Assembly: GCA_964600165.1 (NCBI GenBank)
Contig: CAZRIP010000136.1
Span: 1 to 8,318 of the forward strand
Reading direction: 5' to 3'
From: CAZRIP01 sp964600165
Lineage (GTDB): Bacteria > Elusimicrobiota > Elusimicrobia > UBA1565 > UBA9628
DNA length: 8,318 bases
The position numbers and the translations under genes were made by a program. Shown one piece after another: positions 1 to 4,909 of the stretch. A model generated the notes under the pieces. The model made no database searches. It worked only from the letters and a program-made list of their open reading frames with translations, and was not told where the DNA came from. How positions within the stretch are numbered: position 1 is the stretch's first letter; the number at the start of each line of letters is the position of its first letter.

Positions 1-65
1 GCTTCGCGGTTCGCGAGGGCGGCCACACCGTCGGCGCCGGCGTCGTGTCGGACATTATCGCGTAA
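1..65 (+). CDS. tuf: Elongation factor Tu, C-terminal end (5' truncated by window)
   Basis: Only the last 20 codons are present, read from base 3 and ending in TAA at 63-65. The peptide contains REGGHTVGAGVV, the conserved last strand of EF-Tu domain 3, where E. coli has REGGRTVGAGVV. EF-Tu is the GTPase that carries aminoacyl-tRNA to the ribosomal A site; domain 3 contacts the tRNA and EF-Ts. Its position directly before rpsJ is the usual one when the str operon (rpsL-rpsG-fusA-tuf) runs into the S10 operon. The tail ends SDIIA, unlike the E. coli ending. Nothing can be said about the GTPase domain, which lies outside the window. Identification is firm despite the short length because both motif and context agree. 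Confidence 0.93.
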   Translation, partial: FAVREGGHTVGAGVVSDIIA

Positions 66-91
66 AAAAATCGTCAAAAAGAACCGGAAAT

Positions 92-96
92 AAGGT
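92..96 (+). promoter_or_regulatory. Shine-Dalgarno of rpsJ
   Basis: AAGGT sits 8 bases before the rpsJ ATG at 105, inside the 39-base tuf-rpsJ gap. The following bases read TATAAT, which imitates a -10 box but is placed too close to the ATG to serve rpsJ. The same AGGT plus AT-rich spacer recurs before rplE and rplR, so I read it as a ribosome binding site. Confidence 0.7.
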
Positions 97-104
97 ATAA
101 TCCT

Positions 105-428
105 ATGGCAGAGATCAGCAACCCGCAGCAGAGAATCCGCATCAGGCTCAGGGCGTACGACCATCGCGTTCTCGATGCTAGCGTAGGCAAGATCGTTGAG
201 ACGGCGCAGCGCACGGGGGCCGTCGTTTCCGGCCCCATTTTGCTGCCTACGCACATCAAGAAGTACACGGTCCTCAGATCTCCGCACGTTGATAAGAAGT
301 CGCGAGAGCAGTTCGAGATGCGCATTCACAAGCGCTTGATCGAGCTGAACTCGACGACGTCCAAGACGGTCGATGAGCTCATGAAGCTCGATCTGCCGGC
401 GGGCGTCGACGTCGAGATCAAGCTGTAA
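105..428 (+). CDS. rpsJ: 30S ribosomal protein S10 (uS10)
   Basis: S10 is a small-subunit head protein that also acts in transcription antitermination with NusB and links ribosomes to NusG. The 107-residue product, slightly longer than E. coli's 103, carries the family signature around YTVLRSPHVDKKSREQFE (about residues 54-71) and ends in MKLDLPAGVDVEIKL. The N-terminal strand reads RIRIRLRAYDH. The start ATG is supported by AAGGT 8 bases upstream. It is the first gene of the S10 block and follows tuf by 39 bases with no visible leader hairpin, so the L4-dependent leader control known from E. coli is not evident. Its codon use is less biased than its neighbours': 4 of 10 arginines are AGA/AGG. 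Small departures from the usual sequence are ILLP for IPLP and NSTTSK for the typical DPTPK segment. Identification is certain. Confidence 0.98.
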   Translation: MAEISNPQQRIRIRLRAYDHRVLDASVGKIVETAQRTGAVVSGPILLPTHIKKYTVLRSPHVDKKSREQFEMRIHKRLIELNSTTSKTVDELMKLDLPAGVDVEIKL

Positions 429-461
429 GACGTTTTGATTTTTTAAGTCAAGAGAAAGTTC

Positions 462-466
462 GAGGT
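462..466 (+). promoter_or_regulatory. Shine-Dalgarno of rplC
   Basis: GAGGT lies 8 bases before the ATG at 475. It decides the start of rplC: it supports translation from the far upstream ATG and so the reality of the N-terminal extension. No ATG, GTG or TTG occurs between this ATG and the conserved core. Confidence 0.7.
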
Positions 467-474
467 CAACAACT

Positions 475-1266
475 ATGGCTGAAGCCGAAGCCGACAAAAC
501 GACCGCGGACGGCGCCAAGAAATCGGCGCCGGCCACCCTTCGCGCCATCCTGGGCGAGAAGGTGGGAATGACGCAGGTCTATCACCCCAAGGATAAGCAG
601 CTCTACGACGTCACGATCGTCAAGGCGGGTCCTTGCCCGATCCTGCGAGTCAAAACCGCGGATTCTAAAGATGGCTACAACGCGGTGCAGCTCGCTTACG
701 GCGAGCGCAAGGAAAAGAACGTCGCCGCCGCGCAGCTCGCTCAATTCAAGAAGGCCGGCGTCGCCGCCGCGCGCTGGGTGAGCGAGATCCGCTTGAAGGA
801 CGCGAAGGGCTTCGAGGCGGGACAAATCGTCGAGGCCGCCGCGATCTTCAAGTCCGGCGACTACGTCGACGTGCAGGGCACGTCGAAAGGCCTCGGCTTT
901 GCCGGCGTCATGAAGCGCCACGGCTTCCGGGGCCTCCCGGCGTCGCACGGCGCCTCCGATAAGCAGCGCTCGCCGGGCTCCCTGGCGTCGCGCCGCTCTC
1001 TCGGCCGCGTTCTGCCGGGCCAGCGCATGGCGGGCCACGCCGGCGCCGAGACGGTCACGACCCTCAAGGTCGAGGTCGTGAAGGTCGAGGAAAACCTCAT
1101 TTTCGTCAACGGCTCGGTGCCGGGCCCTCGCGGGGGCTTCGTGACCGTGTCGGAAACCGTCAAGTCCAAGAAGCATCGCGTCGACGTCGTCCGCTCGACC
1201 ATCAAGAAGGACAAGATGGGCAACATCATCTCGGCCAAGAAGCCGTCGGCCCCGAAGAAGGCGTAG
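475..1266 (+). CDS. rplC: 50S ribosomal protein L3 (uL3), extended at both ends
   Basis: L3 binds 23S rRNA early in large-subunit assembly and sends a loop towards the peptidyl transferase centre. At 263 residues it is well above E. coli's 209. Conserved core: ILGEKVGMTQVY (about 25-36), GTSKGLGFAGVMKRHGFRG (135-153), PASHG (155-159) and GRVLPGQRMAGHAG (177-190), then NLIFVNGSVPGPRGG. An Ala/Lys/Asp-rich leader of about 22 residues precedes the core, and a lysine-rich tail of about 33 residues follows it (from about 231). The segment facing the catalytic centre reads SLASRRSLGRV, so the position of the E. coli methylated Gln150 appears to be arginine by my alignment. The start is set by GAGGT at 462-466. 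It lies 46 bases after rpsJ, the longest gap here, and 7 bases before rplD. Confidence 0.97.
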   Translation: MAEAEADKTTADGAKKSAPATLRAILGEKVGMTQVYHPKDKQLYDVTIVKAGPCPILRVKTADSKDGYNAVQLAYGERKEKNVAAAQLAQFKKAGVAAARWVSEIRLKDAKGFEAGQIVEAAAIFKSGDYVDVQGTSKGLGFAGVMKRHGFRGLPASHGASDKQRSPGSLASRRSLGRVLPGQRMAGHAGAETVTTLKVEVVKVEENLIFVNGSVPGPRGGFVTVSETVKSKKHRVDVVRSTIKKDKMGNIISAKKPSAPKKA

Positions 1267-1273
1267 GGATATC

Positions 1274-1900
1274 ATGCAAGCGCAACTGCTGGACGTCAAA
1301 GGAAAGGAAGTCGGCAAGGTCGAGCTCAAGGACGCCATCTTCGGTCTCAAGCCGCAGAAGACGTTCCTGCACGAGTTCGTCACCGTGTTCCTCGCGAATC
1401 AGCGCCAGAACACGGCCAATACGAAGTCGAAGGCCGAGGTGTCGGGGTCGGGGCGTAAGCCGTGGAAGCAGAAGCACACGGGCCGCGCCCGCGCCGGCGA
1501 CACCCGCTCGCCCTTGTGGCGGCACGGCGGCATCGTCTTCGGCCCGCGCTACACGGGTCCCAAGCGCCTGGACTTCTCGCGCCAAAAATCGCGCCTCGCC
1601 CTCGCCCAGGCCCTCGCGGCCAGACAGGCCGACGGCGGGCTCGTCTACGTCGACGCGATCGCGGTTTCCGGCAAGACCAAGGACGCGGCGGAATTCCTGA
1701 AGGCTCTCGGCTGCGAGGGCCTCAAGCGCGTGACGCTCGTGCTCGACCAGCCGGACGCCAAGCTCAAGCAGGCCGTCCGCAATATCCCCGGCGTGGCCGT
1801 CCTGCTCGCCGGTGACCTCAACGCTTACGTGGTCCTGGCGAGCCGCAAGCTCGTCGTGACCAAGCCCGCGCTGGAAAAGCTCGCGGCGCGCTGGAACTAG
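1274..1900 (+). CDS. rplD: 50S ribosomal protein L4 (uL4)
   Basis: L4 has a globular domain on the large-subunit surface and a long loop reaching the narrowest part of the peptide exit tunnel. In E. coli it also represses its own operon. The 208-residue product (E. coli 201) shows the loop AEVSGSGRKPWKQKHTGRARAG (about 54-75; only key residues matter: GSGRKPW and TGRARAG), followed by RSPLWRHGG and VFGP. The C-terminal half has LVLDQPDAKLKQAVRNI and the ending ALEKLA, typical of the family. Residue 68 is His where Gly is usual in the QKGTGRAR tip motif. The start ATG lies 7 bases after the rplC stop; the upstream TAGGGAT is a weak ribosome binding site, so coupling to rplC is likely. No S10-type leader for L4 feedback is visible in the window. 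Confidence 0.98.
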   Translation: MQAQLLDVKGKEVGKVELKDAIFGLKPQKTFLHEFVTVFLANQRQNTANTKSKAEVSGSGRKPWKQKHTGRARAGDTRSPLWRHGGIVFGPRYTGPKRLDFSRQKSRLALAQALAARQADGGLVYVDAIAVSGKTKDAAEFLKALGCEGLKRVTLVLDQPDAKLKQAVRNIPGVAVLLAGDLNAYVVLASRKLVVTKPALEKLAARWN

Positions 1901-1908
1901 GGGTTCCC

Positions 1909-2208
1909 ATGTCAGAAAAAGAGATCTTCGGAACGATCGTGCGCCCGCTCCTGACCGAGCGCAGCACGATCTTGAAGGAAAAGTTCAACCAGTACGTCTT
2001 CGAGGCCCAGCTGGGCGCCAACAAGACGGACATCAAGGCGGCCGTCGAGCAGCTCTTCAAGGTCAACGTCGAGAAGGTGCGCACGATGGTCGTCCCGGGC
2101 AAGTTCCGCCGCTTCGGCAAGGGCGGCGGCTACCGGCCCGACTGGAAGAAGGCGATCGTGACCCTCAAAGAGGGCCAGAAGATCGACTTCGCGGAGCAGG
2201 CGAGCTAA
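1909..2208 (+). CDS. rplW: 50S ribosomal protein L23 (uL23)
   Basis: L23 sits at the exit of the peptide tunnel and is the docking site for trigger factor and the signal recognition particle. The 99-residue product matches the usual length. It starts with the family pattern IVRPLLTERST (about 10-20), continues with NQYVFEAQLGANKTDIKAAVEQLFKV (the TDIK.AVE motif) and ends with the rRNA-binding GKFRRFGKGGGYRPDWKKAIVTL, where many homologues have GRRPDWKKA. AGGGG at 1899-1903 overlaps the rplD stop and precedes the ATG by only 5 bases. The gene is 8 bases from rplD and 3 bases from rplB. Nothing unusual apart from a slightly longer glycine run in the basic loop. Confidence 0.98.
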   Translation: MSEKEIFGTIVRPLLTERSTILKEKFNQYVFEAQLGANKTDIKAAVEQLFKVNVEKVRTMVVPGKFRRFGKGGGYRPDWKKAIVTLKEGQKIDFAEQAS

Positions 2209-2211
2209 TTT

Positions 2212-3054
2212 ATGGCCATCAAAGTCTTCAAGCCCTACACGCCGTCGCGCCGCGGGATGACCTCGGCGGACTACTCGGAGCTGACGACGGACCGCCCCGA
2301 GAAGAGTCTTCTCGCCGACAAGCGCAAGACCGGCGGGCGCAACAACTTCGGCAATCTGACCGTCCGCCACCACGGCGGCGGCCACAAGAAGGCGTATCGC
2401 ATCATCGACTTCAAGCGCGACAAGGCCGGCATCCCCGGAAAGATCGCGACGATCGAGTACGATCCGAACCGCACCGCGCGCATTTGCCTCGTCAACTACG
2501 CCGACGGCGAGAAGCGCTACATCTTGCACCCCGTCGGCATCAAGGTCGGCGACACGATCGTCTCCGGCCCTCAGTCCGACATCAAGGTCGGCAACGCGCT
2601 GCCGATCAAGAACATCCCGGACGGCCACTTCGTGCACAACGTCGAGCTGATCCCGGGCAAAGGCGGCCAGATGATGCGCGCGGCCGGCAGCCAGGCCCAG
2701 CTCATGGCCAAAGACGCGGGCTACGCTCAGCTCAAGATGCCCTCGGGCGAGATTCGCCTCGTGCCCGAGACCTGCATGGCCACGCTCGGCCAGGTCTCGA
2801 ACACCGAGCACAACACGATCACGCTCGGCAAGGCCGGACGCAACCGGCACCGCGGCATCCGCCCGACCGTCCGCGGCGGCGCCATGAACGCGACCGACCA
2901 CCCCATGGGCGGCGGCCGCGGAAAGTCCAAGGGCGGCAACCACCCGAAGTCTCCGTGGAACCAGCTCGCCAAGGGCTACAAGACGCGCACCAAGAAGAAG
3001 ATCTGGGGCTGGATGATCGTCCAAGATCGCCGGCGCGCCAACAAGACCGCTTAG
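2212..3054 (+). CDS. rplB: 50S ribosomal protein L2 (uL2) with variant HPM motif
   Basis: L2 is a primary 23S rRNA binder needed for subunit joining and peptidyl transferase activity. The 280-residue product (E. coli 273) contains SRRGMTSADYSELTT (12-26), GGRNNFGNLTVRHHGGGHKK (41-60), IEYDPNRTARI (81-91) and the C-terminal GIRPTVRGGAMNATDHP (215-231). The functionally important histidine (E. coli His229) is kept as His230. The next histidine of the bacterial HPHGGGEG motif is Met232, and the Glu is Arg236, giving DHPMGGGRG. The tail KKKIWGWMIVQDRRR is also not the common RS.KFIVRRR form. The start ATG is 3 bases after rplW and has only a weak upstream AGG, so translational coupling is probable. 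All arginines inspected use CGN codons, mainly CGC, consistent with high expression. Confidence 0.98.
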   Translation: MAIKVFKPYTPSRRGMTSADYSELTTDRPEKSLLADKRKTGGRNNFGNLTVRHHGGGHKKAYRIIDFKRDKAGIPGKIATIEYDPNRTARICLVNYADGEKRYILHPVGIKVGDTIVSGPQSDIKVGNALPIKNIPDGHFVHNVELIPGKGGQMMRAAGSQAQLMAKDAGYAQLKMPSGEIRLVPETCMATLGQVSNTEHNTITLGKAGRNRHRGIRPTVRGGAMNATDHPMGGGRGKSKGGNHPKSPWNQLAKGYKTRTKKKIWGWMIVQDRRRANKTA

Positions 3055-3058
3055 AGGA
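3054..3058 (+). promoter_or_regulatory. Shine-Dalgarno of rpsS
   Basis: GAGGA starts on the last base of the rplB stop codon and lies 7 bases before the rpsS ATG at 3066. It fixes the rpsS start inside a reading frame that stays open back to base 2484 through rplB. Confidence 0.75.
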
Positions 3059-3065
3059 AGAAATC

Positions 3066-3350
3066 ATGGGACGATCCACCAAGAAGGGCCCCTTCGTCAA
3101 CGCGAAGCTCCTGGAGAAGGTCCAGAAGCTCAACCAGGCCGGCGAGAAGAAGCCGATCAAGACCTGGGCTCGCGCCTGCACGATCACGCCGGAATTCGTC
3201 GGCCACACGTTCTCCGTCCACAACGGCCGCAAGTTCCTGCCGATCTACATCACCGAGCAGATGGTCGGCCATCGCCTCGGGGAGTTCTCGTTTACGCGCT
3301 TCTTCAAGGCGCACGGCGGCACTCACAAAGAGTCCAACGCCCTCACTTAA
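3066..3350 (+). CDS. rpsS: 30S ribosomal protein S19 (uS19)
   Basis: S19 sits in the head of the small subunit near the A-site tRNA and the intersubunit bridge. The 94-residue product has the family start MGRSTKKGPFVNAKLL, then IKTWARACTITPEFVGHTF (31-49), VHNGRKFLPIYITEQMVGHRLGEF (51-74; key residues VHNG..F.P.Y....MVGH.LGEF). After LGEF most bacteria read APTRTF.GH, while here it is SFTRFFKAH, which is unusual. The start is chosen from GAGGA at 3054-3058 and from family alignment. The same frame is open upstream to 2484, but that part is the out-of-frame shadow of rplB. The gene lies 11 bases after rplB and 11 bases before rplV. Confidence 0.98.
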   Translation: MGRSTKKGPFVNAKLLEKVQKLNQAGEKKPIKTWARACTITPEFVGHTFSVHNGRKFLPIYITEQMVGHRLGEFSFTRFFKAHGGTHKESNALT

Positions 3351-3361
3351 GAGAGAGAGAA

Positions 3362-3739
3362 ATGGAAGCCACTGCCCACGCCAGATTCCAGAGATTCGGG
3401 ACCCGCAAGGTCGCGCAGACCTTGCGCGAGATCCGCGGCAAATCGGTGCTCGAGGCCGAGGAGCTGCTGCCGATGATCCCGCGCATCTGCGGCAAGATGA
3501 TCGAAAAGACCGTTCGCTCCGCGGCGGCAAATCTCACGATCAAGGCCGGCCGCGCCGGCCGCACGCTAGTTCCGCAAAATGTATTTATAAAAGAGTGCTG
3601 GTCGGACATGGGCCCCATGGGCGCCATGAAGCGCGTCATGCCCGCTCCGATGGGCCGCGCCAACACCTTCAAGCGCAAGGTCTGCCACCTCACGGTCGTC
3701 GTCTCCGACGAACGGCCCGTCAACGGCAAGGGTAAGTAA
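3362..3739 (+). CDS. rplV: 50S ribosomal protein L22 (uL22), variant tunnel loop
   Basis: L22 binds several 23S rRNA domains, and its beta-hairpin lines the exit tunnel opposite L4, where macrolides act. The 125-residue product shows RKVAQTLREIRGKSV (15-29), SAAANLTIKAG (53-63) and HLTVVVSDE (109-117). The tunnel loop reads DMGPMGAMKRVMPAPMGRA (82-100); against E. coli DEGPSMKRIMPRAKGRA it has about two extra residues before MKR, and the PRA arginine is missing. Codons 69-77 are strongly AT-ending, unlike the rest of the gene, and follow a GC-rich perfect hairpin at 3544-3560. The ATG follows a GAGAGAGAGA purine stretch acting as ribosome binding site. The C-terminal RPVNGKGK is a short basic tail. 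rpsC begins 5 bases after it. Confidence 0.97.
   Translation: MEATAHARFQRFGTRKVAQTLREIRGKSVLEAEELLPMIPRICGKMIEKTVRSAAANLTIKAGRAGRTLVPQNVFIKECWSDMGPMGAMKRVMPAPMGRANTFKRKVCHLTVVVSDERPVNGKGK
3544..3560 (+). other. Perfect GC hairpin inside rplV
   Basis: GGCCGGC and GCCGGCC form a 7-base-pair stem around a CGC loop. The stem encodes part of KAGRAGR in L22 and lies 5 bases before a run of AT-ending codons (3566-3592). There is no T-run directly after it, so it is not a standard terminator. It may be chance in GC-rich coding sequence. Confidence 0.5.
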
Positions 3740-3743
3740 TCCA

Positions 3744-4505
3744 ATGGGAAACAAAATTCATCCGAATTCGGTCCGCCTCGGCTATATCCACGACTGGGAG
3801 AGCAAGTGGTTCTCCCTGCGCGACATGCCGGCGCTCATCGGCGAGGACTTCAAGATCCGCAACCTCGTCAAGCAGACTTTCCGCCAGGCCGCGGTCAGCT
3901 GGGTCGGCATCGAGCGCGCGGGATCGTATCTGCGCGTCAACATCCACACGGCCCGTCCGGGCGTCGTCATCGGCAAGAAGGGCGCCGACATCGAGGCGAT
4001 CCGCAAGCAGATCGAGGATCTCACGCAGCGCAAGACCTTCATCAACGTGATGGAGATCAAGGACCCCGAGCTCGACAGCCGCTTGGTCGCGGAAGCGATC
4101 GCGATGCAGCTCGAAAAGCGCATCGCCCATCGCCGCGCCATGCGCCGCGCGATGGAGCGCACGATGCAGTCGGGCGCGCTCGGCATCAAGGTCATGGTCG
4201 GCGGCCGCCTCAACGGGTCGGAAATCGCGCGCCGCGAGTGGCAGCGCGAGGGCCGCGTCCCGCTGCACACCTATTGCGCCGACGTCGACTACGGCACGGC
4301 CGAGGCGTTCACGATGGCCGGCCTCATCGGCGTGAAAGTCTGGATCTTCAAGAAGCAGCTTTTCGTCAAGAGCCCCAAGGAGCTCTTGCAGCTCGCCAAG
4401 AAAGAGGCGCCGGCCGCCGTCATCGCCCCCGAGGGCGTCAAGACCGCCGCCGAAGCCTCTCAGGCCGCCACGAGCGCTCAGGAGAAACCCAATGTTAATG
4501 CCTAA
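3744..4505 (+). CDS. rpsC: 30S ribosomal protein S3 (uS3)
   Basis: S3 forms part of the mRNA entry channel and contributes to the ribosome's helicase activity. The 253-residue product (E. coli 233) begins MGNKIHPNSVRLG, and has the KH-domain RNA-binding loop VVIGKKGADIEAIRKQI with GKKG at 77-80. The C-terminal domain carries HRRAMRRAME (129-138), where the basic residues matching E. coli Arg131, Arg132 and Lys135 are kept as Arg. It continues with GGRLNGSEIARREW (153-166), GRVPLHT and GVKVWIFKK. The usual HTLRADIDY reads HTYCADVDY, with Cys178 for Arg. An Ala/Glu-rich tail of about 30 residues follows the core. AAGGGT at 3728-3733 serves as ribosome binding site. The last 14 bases overlap the start of rplP, implying translational coupling. 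Confidence 0.98.
   Translation: MGNKIHPNSVRLGYIHDWESKWFSLRDMPALIGEDFKIRNLVKQTFRQAAVSWVGIERAGSYLRVNIHTARPGVVIGKKGADIEAIRKQIEDLTQRKTFINVMEIKDPELDSRLVAEAIAMQLEKRIAHRRAMRRAMERTMQSGALGIKVMVGGRLNGSEIARREWQREGRVPLHTYCADVDYGTAEAFTMAGLIGVKVWIFKKQLFVKSPKELLQLAKKEAPAAVIAPEGVKTAAEASQAATSAQEKPNVNA
4480..4484 (+). promoter_or_regulatory. Shine-Dalgarno of rplP within rpsC
   Basis: AGGAG lies inside the 3' end of rpsC, 7 bases before the ATG at 4492. A second in-frame ATG at 4498 would be 13 bases away. The spacing therefore favours 4492, which also gives the conserved bacterial L16 start (ML.PKR). Confidence 0.8.
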
Positions 4506-4908
4506 GCGCGTCAAGTACCGCAAGCCGCACAGCCATCCTCGGATCAAGGGGCCGGCCAAGCGCGGAACGTCGATCGCCTTCGGCGAGTACGCTTTGAAGG
4601 CGCTCGAGCCCAAATGGGTCACGGCTCGCCAGCTCGAGGCCGGCCGCGTCGCCATCGGCCGCCACATGAAGAAGGGCGGCAAGCTCTGGCTGCGCGTGTT
4701 CCCCGACAAGGCGATCACCAAGCACCCCGCCGAGACCCGCATGGGTAAAGGCAAGGGCGCTCCGGACCATTGGGCCGCCGTCGTCCGCCCGGGCCGCATC
4801 CTCTTCGAGATCGAAGGAATCTCGCTCGACGACGCCAAGAAGGCTTTGACCTCGGCGGCGTTCAAGCTGCCGATCAAGACCAAGTTCATCACGCGCGAGC
4901 ACGTCTAA
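4492..4908 (+). CDS. rplP: 50S ribosomal protein L16 (uL16)
   Basis: L16 joins late in large-subunit assembly and helps position tRNA at the A and P sites. The 138-residue product matches the family length. It starts MLMPKRVKYRK, has KRGTSIAFGEYALKALEP (24-41), TARQLEAGRVAIGRHMKKGGKLW (44-66; TARQ.EA is the family signature), VFPDKAITKHPAETRMGKGKG (69-89) and ends KLPIKTKFITRE. Arg83, before MGKGKG, corresponds to the arginine hydroxylated in E. coli L16 (Arg81); whether it is modified here cannot be told. The start at 4492 is preferred over 4498 because of AGGAG spacing and the conserved ML start. The gene overlaps rpsC by 14 bases and is one base from rpmC. Confidence 0.98.
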   Translation: MLMPKRVKYRKPHSHPRIKGPAKRGTSIAFGEYALKALEPKWVTARQLEAGRVAIGRHMKKGGKLWLRVFPDKAITKHPAETRMGKGKGAPDHWAAVVRPGRILFEIEGISLDDAKKALTSAAFKLPIKTKFITREHV

Positions 4909-4909
4909 A

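Noticed and set aside
96..101. TATAAT, a perfect -10 box, just before rpsJ
   Set aside because: It ends 3 bases before the ATG, so a transcript would begin at or inside the start codon. No good -35 box is at the right distance, and the bases are part of the AGGT ribosome-binding context also seen at rplR.
66..104. S10 leader for L4 feedback control in the tuf-rpsJ gap
   Set aside because: The 39-base gap is far too short and has no stem-loops like the known enterobacterial leader.
466..1383. 305-codon minus-strand frame over rplC
   Set aside because: Antisense shadow of rplC; Arg/Leu/Asp-rich without a domain, and the plus-strand gene is certain.
1912..3024. 370-codon open frame on the minus strand across rplW and rplB
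   Set aside because: It lies opposite two certain genes. GC-ending codons on the plus strand rarely create stops in this antisense frame, and the product is a low-complexity Arg/Ala/Leu/Val/Asp sequence without a recognisable motif.
2484..3065. Long plus-strand frame upstream of and in frame with rpsS
   Set aside because: The upstream part is an out-of-frame reading of rplB, Arg/Pro-rich, and rpsS has its own ATG, GAGGA site and the conserved MGRSTKKGPF start at 3066.
3806..4498. 230-codon plus-strand frame inside rpsC
   Set aside because: Overlaps the true S3 frame almost completely and is an Arg/Gly/His-rich shadow.
4498..4500. Second ATG as the rplP start
   Set aside because: It is 13 bases from AGGAG and would drop the conserved ML before the PKR start; 4492 fits both spacing and family.
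3720..4892. 390-codon open frame on the minus strand across rpsC and rplP
   Set aside because: Same cause as above: an antisense shadow of two conserved genes, with biased composition and no family motif.
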